64,000 bases of DNA, taken from positions 744,001 through 808,000 of the forward strand of contig JAVHNS010000017.1 in NCBI GenBank assembly GCA_036872755.1, in the 5' to 3' direction. This DNA is from Orbilia blumenaviensis (Eukaryota; Ascomycota; Orbiliomycetes; Orbiliales; Orbiliaceae). A program made the translations under genes and the position numbers. Every line of letters begins with the position of its first letter. Within the stretch, counting starts at the first letter, position 1. Positions 13,361 through 23,848 of this stretch are shown here, in pieces. The notes under the pieces were generated by a model, which had not been told where the DNA came from, ran no database searches, and saw nothing but the letters and a program-made list of their open reading frames with translations.

Positions 13361-16111
13361 TTGCCCAGCATGGCTACAGAACTTCACTCTTTGGCGTCGG
13401 CACCGATGCAGTCTTTTGTCTTTCCTTCAAAGGCTGCGTCGTCTAATACTCCTTCAAAACGACCATCCAGTTCATCGGCTCTCCCAAGCAGAAATAGCGT
13501 CCCATCTGGGATGCCCAGCCCGACATATTCTGATAACGGAGCGAGCCCTGGAAATAGCCCGTCGAATTTTGTTTTCCCTATGAGGCAAACAGCGACGTTT
13601 CCTCGATCCGCTGTTAACCTGCTTGCTCCTAATCCTCCTGCAAACTCTCAGCCGAGAACTCCACCGGCATCACCATCTCCACCAGCTGCTACGCTCGGTG
13701 AGAGACGGTTCCATGCTAGGAGACAGAGCGAGCTTATCTCAGGAAACAAGCCTCTATCTCTCGGGACACTTAACCAGCCATTCAAGTTTGGAGGTAGTAC
13801 TTCTACACCTTCTCCGTCGAAAAGCTCTGCTGGCTCCCCAGGCAAGGAAGGAACATCCCCCAGGTTTCCATCCCAAAATGGACTTCTTTCTCCCCCACCA
13901 GATGCAACTACCAACTTGGAACCGCCAACCATCGAAAAGGGAACGGCTGCACCGCCGCCCCCGGGTATGCAAGGGCGGCGTGGACATGCCCATCGCCGCA
14001 GCTCTGCTATGAGCATGAGCTCTGCCGACGTTTTAAACATGATGTTGACTGCCCACAAAGCCAATAACAATACCAATACCAACAAGGATAATGGCAGTGC
14101 TCCAACAAGTCCAGCATCCAGTTCCGACGGTGCTGTCAAAGAGCCAGTTGTTGGTGTTGCGGAAGACGTTTCAGGTATGTGTATCCGAGCAATCTTGCCA
14201 CATTTGCACTGCCATACTAAAATTCTTCATGCAGGTCCTGTAACCGATGCCAAGATCACACTAGAGGTGCCCTCAAGCGCCGTCTCGTGCGATTCGTCCG
14301 CTTCTTCAGTCGTCAATGCTACGGATGAATCCGTGGAGTCGGCCAGGACGTCAGTCGATGAGACCCCTCGCAAGCCCAAGGTTACCTTCAGTGATGCAAC
14401 GGAAATTATCCCCCGTCCTGCTTCCGCGGGAACATGCAGCACTTTTACCACCATACGTGGCGAAAGTGTGAGCAGCCTGCACGGCTACAGGAACTCAATC
14501 AGTAGCATGGAAGAATTGCACCCTATTGATTCTAGAGGAAGACGTGCATCTGCATCCGACGCTTCGAGCACACCTCGGGTCCCTAAAGCTAAGACTGACC
14601 GCAGACCCAACTCTGCTGACGCCGCAACCCTGCTCAATGGCGCTCACAAAACCAGCTGGTTGTTCCCTCCCCTGTCCCCGAAGAACCCCTCTGGCAAAAA
14701 GAAGGGTCACGCAAAGCATCTGTCTGAATCATCGGCTGCTGAAAAGCCAAAGCGAAAGAGCAGAAAGTCCTCCAACCCTGATGGTACACCCGCTACCCCT
14801 AAAAAGGTAAAGGGTGGCATGAAGGGATGGGCAGGAACTATTCTCTTGCGTAGATCCTACAAGAAGCGACAGCTCAAGCACCTTCCAAGGAGAACACCGA
14901 CTCCTCCCATGATGCAACGAGACGAGATCCAACGTCTTATGCTCGAGGGTAACTATGTGCTCATGCCCACAAGCGTAGCAGACTATGAACCGCGAGAGTC
15001 ATCCAGCTTGGAGGAACCTGAGTTTGAGCCTATGATTGATTTGGGAGCCTATGAAGCCGATGCTGAATTTGAATTCCCAGTCATTGATCTTGATGCCGCC
15101 CTTGGTCCATTTAACACTCCCAAATCTCCTAGCAGACCGCTTTCCGGTTTCGAATCCGCAAGGAAGCGTATGCACTCCGCCGCCGGATGGAATTGTTACC
15201 ATCGACGCGCGGAGAGTATGCCTGAGATGCAACTCTTCTCCCTTGCTGAGGACGAAATCGAGGGAGACGGAATGGGCGATGTTTTCGAAGATACTGAAGA
15301 AGAAGATGAGGAAGAGGAAGAGGAAGATGTCGATATGACACTTCGCGTTGAAGACCTCCCAAAGCCAGTCATGCCTGCCGGGCTTGCACTGAACTGGGAC
15401 ACCGATGATAGTGAGATTGAAGAGCTTGATATCGTTGATGGCGTAGCAAATGTTCGCAAAGGTATTAAGCGAAAGATGAGCCGCTTATCAGAAGATACCG
15501 ACCCTGCAAGTGACTCTCCGCTATCAGAGGATGTGGTATTAAAAACCGAAGAGGCTCTCACATCGACGGATGCCCTTTCCATTCCCACACCTACCACTGA
15601 CACACAACTTTCTCCCATCTTCACTAATGGTCTTCTGACAAAACCAATGAGCAACGCCAGTGGAAATGTCTCTTACAACTCCCTACACCATGCTTCCTCA
15701 TTCGACCAAACACCTGCAGTTACACCTAGCACTACTAGCACTTCCATCTGCGGTAACATGCCTTCCACACCGCATACATCGGATTTCCTGCTCCCACCTG
15801 TTCCTCACCTGTTTACCCAAGAAGATGACCGTGTGACAATAATGTCAGGCGCCTCAATCTATGAGGATCCTCTCCTCCTCGGGGAGCCCGGCCCGGAAAT
15901 TAGAATGAGCGTTTCTGTTGATGACATCCCCGGAACATCCCATTCCCAGACAAAGCGCTTCTACCCTTTCTTCGGTGGTAGTGCCTCGTACAGCACCATG
16001 CCAGGTGTTGAAACCGGATCCACAGGCACTCCTGAGAAGGTAAAAGAGAAGAAAGAAAAGCGATGGAGCAAGATGTTTTCATTCTGGAAGGTCAGATCGT
16101 CTACCAACTAA
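13361..16111 (+). CDS. Ser/Pro-rich regulatory-type protein, Nif1-like family
   Basis: A mostly disordered protein of 896 aa if the 60-bp intron 14175-14234 is removed, or 916 aa if it is kept; the intron is GT-AG, a multiple of three and stop-free. The first ATG is at 13361, with another at 13370. Features in order: short hydrophobic FVFPS and FVFPMR motifs within the first 80 residues, Ser/Pro/Thr-rich spacers, an RRGHAHRRSSAMS motif, a KVTFSDATEIIPRP motif, a long Lys/Arg-rich block, an acidic run of Glu and Asp near the middle of the C-terminal half, and a basic-aromatic tail (KRWSKMFSFWK) that could be amphipathic. These motifs match a Pezizomycotina family labelled in databases either as cell cycle inhibitor Nif1 or as a proline-rich cell wall protein; I recall both names, and neither function is proven by the sequence. 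No catalytic domain is visible. Confidence 0.75.
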   Translation: MPSMATELHSLASAPMQSFVFPSKAASSNTPSKRPSSSSALPSRNSVPSGMPSPTYSDNGASPGNSPSNFVFPMRQTATFPRSAVNLLAPNPPANSQPRTPPASPSPPAATLGERRFHARRQSELISGNKPLSLGTLNQPFKFGGSTSTPSPSKSSAGSPGKEGTSPRFPSQNGLLSPPPDATTNLEPPTIEKGTAAPPPPGMQGRRGHAHRRSSAMSMSSADVLNMMLTAHKANNNTNTNKDNGSAPTSPASSSDGAVKEPVVGVAEDVSGMCIRAILPHLHCHTKILHAGPVTDAKITLEVPSSAVSCDSSASSVVNATDESVESARTSVDETPRKPKVTFSDATEIIPRPASAGTCSTFTTIRGESVSSLHGYRNSISSMEELHPIDSRGRRASASDASSTPRVPKAKTDRRPNSADAATLLNGAHKTSWLFPPLSPKNPSGKKKGHAKHLSESSAAEKPKRKSRKSSNPDGTPATPKKVKGGMKGWAGTILLRRSYKKRQLKHLPRRTPTPPMMQRDEIQRLMLEGNYVLMPTSVADYEPRESSSLEEPEFEPMIDLGAYEADAEFEFPVIDLDAALGPFNTPKSPSRPLSGFESARKRMHSAAGWNCYHRRAESMPEMQLFSLAEDEIEGDGMGDVFEDTEEEDEEEEEEDVDMTLRVEDLPKPVMPAGLALNWDTDDSEIEELDIVDGVANVRKGIKRKMSRLSEDTDPASDSPLSEDVVLKTEEALTSTDALSIPTPTTDTQLSPIFTNGLLTKPMSNASGNVSYNSLHHASSFDQTPAVTPSTTSTSICGNMPSTPHTSDFLLPPVPHLFTQEDDRVTIMSGASIYEDPLLLGEPGPEIRMSVSVDDIPGTSHSQTKRFYPFFGGSASYSTMPGVETGSTGTPEKVKEKKEKRWSKMFSFWKVRSSTN

Positions 16112-18049
16112 AGACCCTAAACGACCCACTCACCTCTCACCCCCCTACGAACTCACCTACGGTATTTATTTATCGGTTATGTACTATTACGGAGACGCAT
16201 GATTCATATGCAAATCACTTATTATCCTTTTTTTTTTTTTTTCCTTTTTCCGGCTTTCCAAATTTCCTTGATGTCCAAAAACCTGCGAACACACTATTTT
16301 CCCTTTTGCCTGCAACAAAAAGAGGCTCCGACAGCCATTTCTCGTCTTTCCTTACGCATTGAATCGAACTCTTTAGACTCAACTTTTCAATGAATTTCCT
16401 TACTACTTTTATTTCCTTAACTTTCTTCTCTTGAGGCCAAAAAGACACAGCACAACCCGAACAGCATTGCATATCTTTTTCTTGCTGCATTCACGGTTCG
16501 CCGATAGATCCCAAACTCACCTCTTACGACCTTGTGATTATATATATACTCTATTTTTTTCATTATTTATTTCCTTGACTCTCATTGTTTTACTATTATT
16601 TATTGGCTTACTCTTGTCCTTTTATTTCGTTTCGCTTGCCTCGCTGCCTCTTTTTTTTTTTACATAACTGTGTAACGCCATTACCGACCTCTTTCTTCTA
16701 TACTTTCCTTAATGTTAATTTCCTTTTTTACTATTACACTGATTTTTACATTCTGACACAAACCCCTTGGGACTGGGAGAGAAGAGAAGGAGGAGGATGA
16801 AAGACGAAGAAGGAGAACACGAACAACAAAAACCGCGGCGGCTTATCCCGGTTTTTTTTTTATTTTCTCTCTCCCTGATGGGGTTTATTCTCTGTACTGT
16901 CTGCTTTAGCATTATTTTTGGGGGTTTTCCCTTTCTTTTTAGCTTGCGCTCTCCTTGTTTGGAAAATATATGGGAACAAACGACGATGCATGGAAGGAGT
17001 TTTTTTGTGAAAATGGAACCGTCGACAACCGAACAAATTTTAAAAAAAACACGAATACAAATCAACAAAAAAAAGAGATGGAAGAGAAGATATATATTTT
17101 TCAATTGGGAAGCGCGGCAAAGGGAAAAAAACATGTTATCTCCTTTTTTCTACATTTGTCTTCTTAACTTTGGGTCAATCCTGTATTCTCCGTTTATCTT
17201 CTGTATTTTTTTTCAACATGGAAGAATACGTTTGAGAGAACTATTGGAATTGAATCCGAGTTTGGGAAGACGTGTGAAGGAGTATCAAGTAGTTTAGCTA
17301 GCAGACACACTTTTTTCTAGAGGGATGAATAAATAATATTAACCTCTTCAATTATTTTTTTTACGTTCCATCTAACTTCATGAGTTCATCGTAGATATTG
17401 TAGATAAGGTATATGTTTCAGTCAAGCAGATATATATGTGTGTGTGAACAAGTGGCAGCGTCCTCCAAGTCCATATGACGATATTGTGCTAAACTATCCT
17501 AGTAGCACTGCGACTACATCAAACCTGACCACTGATATCTTTCTATCATCTTTCGTATGGTGTCTTAATGCGGTTGTGCTTGGTGGCCACATATACGTAC
17601 GCATGCCTAGGTATATAGTGTCGAAACCGGAGCCAAGATATCATTTTTTAGTAGACAGACTATATGGCGACGAATATATTTCCTGGAGGTGAACATCAAA
17701 CCATTCAAAGGACACTATTTTCAGAATATAATATAGGAAAATCCGACTACCAGTACTTTTAACGGTTTACGAAAACCATAAGTCAACTGCGTTGCAGGCT
17801 ACCAAATCCACCACCTCTGATTGGCCACTCCCTCCACCCGCCAAAAACAGAAAAAACCCGCTAAAACCAGACGTCAGTTCTTCCGACGACCCGTCCAAAA
17901 AGAAATCCTCCCCTCCCCCCATCTTCCGACTACCCGACGACCGACCGACGACGAAAACATCGAGCATCGACTTCTCCCCCCCTCACATCCACCTCCCGAA
18001 TACTCTTCCCTTCTTCCTTCCGACTATATCCGCATAGACTTCATTCGCA
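16112..18049. other. 3' region and intergenic space before QCR8
   Basis: Begins with AT- and poly-T-rich sequence typical of a 3' untranslated region (16.1-17.3 kb). A 176-codon open frame at 16767-17297 has a composition of Phe, Ile, Arg and Lys runs expected from translating T-rich and A-rich tracts, and is not accepted as a gene. A Pro/Ser-coding stretch at 17.8-18.0 kb is the GA/CT-rich leader of QCR8. One imperfect copy of the CCTAGGTA motif lies at 17604-17613. Confidence 0.5.
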
Positions 18050-18583
18050 ATGGGTGGCGGTGGAAAAGCAGGGCCAAACAGGTACCGACGGCCTACTACA
18101 CATCCTCAACTATCACCAGAACACACCGGCTAACACTTCTCTCTCTCACCAGCTGGATCGGAAACTGGGGCAGCTTCGGTACCTACCCTTCCCCCCTCCT
18201 CATCCTTACTACCCCCAAATCTCAAAAGGAAACCCCAAATGGATTCTAATAAACTCTCCTATAACCAGGCCTCGCCCGCCAGCGCGGAATCATCCAATAC
18301 ACCCTCGCCGCCAACCGTCAGCGCGCAACCGCCGGTGCCGTCCACGGCGCAATCTTTAACGGATGGCGTCGGTTTAGAGGGCAGGTTCTTTACGTCGTAC
18401 CGCCGTTTGTTGCGATCTATTATTTGATGGAGTGGGCTAATCACCGGTATGGCTTTCTTTCTGTTATTTTTCCCCTTCTTACTTGAGTGTGAATTGTGGA
18501 TGCTGATGATTGGTGGGGGTTTTAGAAACGAGTTCTTGAACAGCAAGGCCGGTCAGGCGCTTTATGGCGATTCTGAGGAGTAA
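18050..18583 (+). CDS. QCR8: Cytochrome bc1 complex subunit 8 (ubiquinone-binding QP-C)
   Basis: Small membrane subunit of respiratory complex III in the inner mitochondrial membrane, contacting cytochrome b near the quinone site. Model of four exons: 18050-18081, 18153-18178, 18269-18446 and 18526-18583, giving 97 aa, close to the family size. All three introns are GT-AG. Exon 2 is only 26 bp. The joined protein starts MGGGGKAGP, has the WIGNWGSFGLARQRGIIQY segment, the conserved NRQRATAGAVHGAIFNGWRRFRGQ block, and a single membrane span (VLYVVPPFVAIYYLMEWA), and ends NEFLNSKAGQALYG. No cleavable presequence is expected for this subunit. Every splice is fixed by conserved residues on both sides, so the identification is secure although no long uninterrupted frame covers the gene. 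Confidence 0.93.
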
Positions 18584-20019
18584 AGAAGAAGAAGGAACGA
18601 CTATAGCCCTATTTTATCGATAGACGATTTGAATTGGACGGTGGATAGATATGAAAGGGGGATGGGAGATATAGAGAAAGACTATTGAGAGAGAAAAAAA
18701 AACCACTTGTGAATATCTACCTCTTGAAAAATCCTCCCTATTCTCCAAGGGGGTGGCAGTGCTTGAAGAATCCTCTTCTTCTTCATTTTTGTATAAAATA
18801 AACATACCTCTTCGATATTTCATTTTAGACGTTACTTTTTTATTTCCGGTATACTGTTGTAGGAATGTGGTTCTATTATATCCACTCATTGCGTAGGGCA
18901 CTAGGTAAATCCGTGGTCTGGGTCGTGAATATGTAGAGTTTCTAGGCGTGGATTGGGAGGTATGTATACTGATATACCGTGAAGCGTCTGAGACGCGACG
19001 GGGGCTTAGTATGTTATTCTCAGGGTATACCCAGCTACCTTTCGAACGAAAGATAGATATAATATAAATGGGGGGGGAAGCTTAAGCGTATCACAATTGC
19101 TAGCTAGATATGAATGGGGTATCACATGTACAGTAGGGCTTATGCCAAAGGGGCCCGAGACCTAGATCGATTTAGGGTGAACAGTATTATGGAGCGGCAG
19201 CACACTAGCTACTATATATTTTTTAGATTTGTTTAACCCGCTGCAGCCCCGTGACCTGATAGGCATCTAGGATTACTTAGCTATCGGCATTATGGATGTA
19301 TACTAGTGGAAGAGGGGAGGGAAATTATAGAGAGGCACTAAATATTCGACGTCTAGAAGTACAGTAGTTTTCTCTACCTACGAAGTTGACTCTACAGCTT
19401 CGTTACCATGTACATCGTATCATCGTTGCTATTTGTTGACACTACAGCACAATATCGGAACGGAATTAATAATCAAAGGGGAAACAACCGGTAGTCATTC
19501 GTTATTGTACATGCAAAGCAATGATAAGAACAGGCAAGAAGGAACAAGAAAGGGTCCTCGTATGAGACTAATAGTGATAATAGTTAAAAAAAAAAGACAT
19601 GATGCGCAAAAACAAACAAAGAACACCGCCCCAGGAAAGTTTTTTGTGTAGAAATACATGTTCGTTTTCCCATAAAAACACCGAAAAAAAAGTTCGTGCG
19701 TGTGTGGATGCTCTTAGGCAAGAGAGCAGATGTGTGCGTGCTGGGGGGAGGATGCAGAGCTGGAAATGGGATTGATTTTTTTTTGATGAGAGGAGGGAGG
19801 AGGGAGAGGCTGGCTCGCTTCGTAAAAGGTAGAGAAGTCGTGATAGGTCTCGTAACATTTCCGCTGCATAACCAGTCGCTTCATCGATAAAGGGAAAACA
19901 AAAAACAAAACACAAAGGCAGGTGCAAACATCCTCCGAGAGAGAGGAAGCGAAAACCAACAAAAGCAAGAGGACCGGACCGGCGAAAAAAAAGAGTAGAA
20001 ACAAGTTTCTACTCAAATT
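18584..20019. other. Convergent intergenic region
   Basis: Region between the 3' ends of QCR8 and the homeodomain gene. AT-rich with several restriction-like palindromes (GCTAGC, TCTAGA) and a run of G at 19068-19077. No gene seen; open frames on the minus strand at 19.5-20.0 kb are translations of probable 3' untranslated sequence. Confidence 0.5.
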
Positions 20020-22165
20020 TTAACGCCACAGCCCGGCCCTCAAGCTCATGAGGTTTTCAACAACCTCTCTCTCCAAGTCGAGGGCGCTTGGAGGGCTGGC
20101 GGGGCGGACGGGGGCGACAGGCGGGGAGATGTCCCCGAGGGGCAACCGGGGGAGGGTTGGATTCCTCCAGAAGGGCTGCGGGGAGTCCCTCCCCGTGTGC
20201 TTCCTCCGGACCTTATAGCCCGGCTCCCAGTTCTCCTTGTCGGAGTCCCCCTCGTCGGACTGGTAGATGGTGAAGCCCGGCTTTCCGTTCTTGCCATTCA
20301 AGGACTCGGTAAGAGTCCTGTATGGCGAACGTGTCTTCTTGCCGGAAGACACCTTGGGGGAGGGAGTGGCTTTCTTGGGCCCCTTCTTCGTGACCACCTT
20401 GCGTGGTTGGTCGGCCTTTGGGGCGGCTGGGCTGAAGTGCTGCATCTTCAATGGCTTCTTGGAAGCCATGCCAGTGTCGGGAACGCTTGGGTTGGCCGAC
20501 TTTGGACCGAGAGGAGTTTCGGCCTTCCTCTTCCTGGAGACCTTTGCCGTTGGCTCGGTGGCCTCTGGCTTCTGGGTGCGAGCATCAGCAGCAGCAGCAG
20601 CCGCGGCCTTGGCCTTAGCTTTTGCAACGACGCTACGAGCACGGATCGTCTTGAGAGCCTTGCGAGGGGAGTCGTCTTTGACTGGCTCGGCTCCGAGAGA
20701 GGTGTCACAGCAAGATTCCCAAATCTTCGCATTGTCCGTGCGACGTTTAGGAGGGGTGTGCTCATGGAAAGAAGTCTGAGAAGTTTGACTGCCACGAGGG
20801 AGAGAATCCTCTTCGTCATCAAGGATGACAGAGGCCTTACCGTCAAAGGACATTGAGAGACGAATAGCTGAAGAAGATCTCTTCAAAAGGGAAGGGACAG
20901 GCTGGGTAGTAAGACCAGAACGACGCGGATTGACGTAGGTCTTCTTGGCAACCTCACCGAGATCCATCGGCTTCATCATGGTGGTATCAATGTTGCTATC
21001 GATGTTGGCCATTTCGACGTCTGGAATTGTCGATTGGAAGGAATGAAAAGAGGTTTCAGGAGTTTCCGTTGCTGGGTTCAACAGGAAATGGATGGGAGAG
21101 GTCTTACGGATGAGATCCGGTTCAACAAAAGAGTCGATAGAAGAAATGGAGGTATCAGCGGTGAGGATCGAAAGATCAGGCTCAGTCGCGTCAGAGGTGT
21201 GATGACTTTCAAGGTCGTCACCAATTGGACAAGGAGATGATGGACGGCTTGAATGAGATGGAAGTTCGATGATGTCGTTGTCCTTGGACGCGAAGGGAGA
21301 GATAATGGGATCAGAAGAGAGGGGAACGTTACGCGGAATTAGCTCGTGAGGTTGAAGAGGCTTGCTCTTTCGTCGATGAGTCTGACGTCGATTTTGAAAC
21401 CAGATCTATAGATTCGGTTTGGTAGATGGTGTCAGTGGAGGGAAGCAATGATAAAATTCGTGATGACAAGAAAATTCGTGACGGGAGTGATGATGAAAGA
21501 GGATGGTATCAAAAGATGAAGAAGAAAGCCAATGTTCGTGATGAAGAATGGATGATCAAAGATGATGTAGAGGGGAAGGATGAAAGGAAGATGAAAGGAA
21601 GATGGAGGGAGATAGTAGTTGTGGTCGAGGTTGAGGTTGATCTGATAGCAACGAGATTTTGTGCGTCGACGCCGTGTAACGCCATATAAAGGACAATATG
21701 GATATCGACATCAATACAAAGCATGGAATATGTCATGACCTACCTGCACCTGCTTATCCTCCAAACCAACCCTCGCGGCTATCTCCTTCCTCTTATGCTT
21801 ATCTGGTCTGTCACATCTTGCAAATTCCTCCTCGAGAACAATCTGGTCCTTGTGGCTGTATATATAATAATACAAAAACAATCGAATGATGCACTCAATT
21901 AGTGTATGTTCTTCTCAATCGGTCGGTCATTGGGGACATGTTCATGTGGATATATGGATATTTTATGCATGAAATCTTTCTTTTTTTCTATATAAATTGA
22001 TCTATAGACGGAAGTTTATACACACCTAGTGCGTCTACGTCTCCTTCGGGCCAGACTGGCATCGTCGACATCTGGCGGAAGGTTATTTGGGAGAGTGGCT
22101 GGGGAGTGAGTGATAAAGGCGAAGGTCTGGGGCGGTGGAGCGACAGGACAGATTTTGGAAGCCAT
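20020..22165 (-). CDS. YOX1: Homeodomain transcription factor, Yox1-like
   Basis: Nuclear DNA-binding protein. Exons 22026-22165, 21744-21855 and 20020-21405; introns of 170 and 338 bp are GT-AG and both fall inside the homeodomain. The product is 545 aa. The homeodomain covers about residues 41-100: an Arg-rich arm (six Arg then TS), helix 1 (KDQIVLEEEFARC), helix 2 (KHKRKEIAARVGL) and the recognition helix KQVQIWFQNRRQTHRRKSK, with Trp86, Phe87, Asn89 and Arg91 in place. The rest is disordered: a poly-Ala tract encoded by GCN repeats around 20590-20620, KR-rich nuclear-localisation-like patches, and a DKENW motif at 474-476 that reads as a KEN degron. In yeast, Yox1 represses early cell-cycle genes with Mcm1. 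The family match rests on the RRRRTS arm and NRRQTHRRK helix; another fungal homeobox class is possible, so the symbol is tentative. Antisense frames at 20197-20856 are shadows. Confidence 0.85.
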
Positions 22166-23848
22166 TCTTGATACTACTATTCCAAATTTCCCAACTTTTA
22201 CTATTTGGTTTTCTCTCTAACTTGTCGTCCTTATCGTAAGGATATTCGTAAGGATATTCGTAATGATGATACTCGGTATATGTGGCAGTTGTTTGATCGG
22301 TTGCGGTCGTGAATATGATGATAATCGGATTCGGTAAGTAAACACTTGGACTCTGGCTACTCTTGATATATTTCCTCCCCTCTCCCACTATTGCATTCGA
22401 TAGACAACTAAGATGTGTCGTAGGAAAAACATGCAATGTGGGAGGATAATGCCGACTCTCTACGATCCACAGAAGTAAAGGAAATGAGTGTAATAAGCCC
22501 GTCGCTTTATATCGATCGAGGCGAGAGGACACAGACGAAAAAAGGAGAGGACGGTACCAAAGATATCTGAAGTAGCCAAAGAGGTCAGTATTATAATATC
22601 AACGGTGATGAAGAGAGAATCGATAATCTAAGGGAAGGAAGAGAAGAGAGGAGGATAAGAAAGCGAGGGTCAAGAAATCAATTTGGTGATGAAAAGGGTT
22701 AACAAAGTTGTTTTGACCGGGGGATGCAAATATCATGTATGTGCATATCCGCATATGTACGTTACGTACCCAAACAGGAGTGGTAGTTCGCAGTTCAGAC
22801 CCTCAAAAAGAGGACGTGTTTTTTTTCTTAGGTGATGCCAAAGATGATAATATCGGTTCCCGGAGTGGTGGAGAAGTCTTAAAGTCTCTCACAAAGTGCA
22901 CGGTTCCGGGGAGGCTGGCATGAACGAACGAACGCGCGAGATTTTGTGTACCAATTTGAGGAGGTGAAGCCGGGATCTCTCTTTTGATGTTTTCGAGATG
23001 AGAATGGAAGCGTGATTAAGATTGACCCAATCCAACCAGTGGCGGCCCTTTCTTTTCGATTGAAGAAGAAGAGAAAGAAGGACAAGGGTTCCTGAATAGT
23101 CTATTCCCGTACGTACTAGTAATTAAGTAGGTACTTATCGCGTCCAAAATAATAAAAAGGCTTAGCTGTTGATGTTTGAGGTTGCAATACAGGAAAGCAG
23201 GGTGAGGCCCAGCCACACGGACACAGCACAGGCACAGGCACAAGACGCAAAAAAAGACACGCGCAGAGTGGTGTTTTTCCGAAGAAGGTGAGGTTCAATT
23301 TAATTAATTTCGAATGGCGGGAGGGGCGAGGGAAGGGAAGGGAACAAAAAAAAGAGATCCAACCAGTCAGAACCCGGTCCCTTTCTGCAGGTTGGGATGT
23401 GGCATTCAGGGAAGCCGGCGGGATTATCCAAAACCAAGCCTAATTAATAGCAATCGGGCAGTTTGTGGACGTGCCGCTGTTGTTTGGTTTGGCAACCATA
23501 CGCACACACATACACACACAAGCCCGTACACAAACATTGCCCGAGTGAGAGGGAGCCCCATGCGATGACCATGCATCAATTCCTGTAATAACACGCATCA
23601 TTCTAATCGCTTAGATCTAAACCGTATCGGGTAGTTTTCTCTGGAGGCTTCAATTTGCGCCCGATCGAGGTCAAATTGTTCTTTTATTTATAATTATTTC
23701 CTGATTGGGTAGCCAAAGTGGTTTTTCTTCGAGGAACCCCCCACATTTTGGGTAATTTTTATTATATTCCCTTTGCATTTTGTCTCATTTGCTATTGCTA
23801 CTATTATTACTCTCTAGGACACCCTTATTACTTGAGACGGAGGAGAGG
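22166..23848. other. Divergent intergenic region
   Basis: Shared upstream region of the homeodomain gene (minus) and the methyltransferase gene (plus). The 149-codon minus frame at 22083-22532 overlaps exon 1 and is probably leader. A short tandem element, AAGGATATTCGT repeated twice, lies near 22235-22262, and a CA-rich microsatellite near 23503-23521. No gene seen. Confidence 0.5.

Noticed and set aside
16767..17297. 176-codon open frame on the plus strand
   Set aside because: Composition is runs of Phe, Ile, Lys and Arg from T-rich and A-rich tracts just after a large gene; most likely 3' untranslated sequence.
20197..20856. 219-codon frame antisense to the homeodomain gene
   Set aside because: Gly/Leu/Trp-rich shadow of the GC-rich coding strand; the minus-strand protein explains the sequence.
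22083..22532. 149-codon minus-strand frame overlapping homeodomain exon 1
   Set aside because: Different frame from the conserved homeodomain arm; upstream part is probably 5' leader.
23800..23848. Leu-rich N-terminal extension of the BMT6 frame resembling a signal peptide
   Set aside because: It is translated T-rich leader; the conserved protein is nuclear and starts sensibly at the ATG at 23849.
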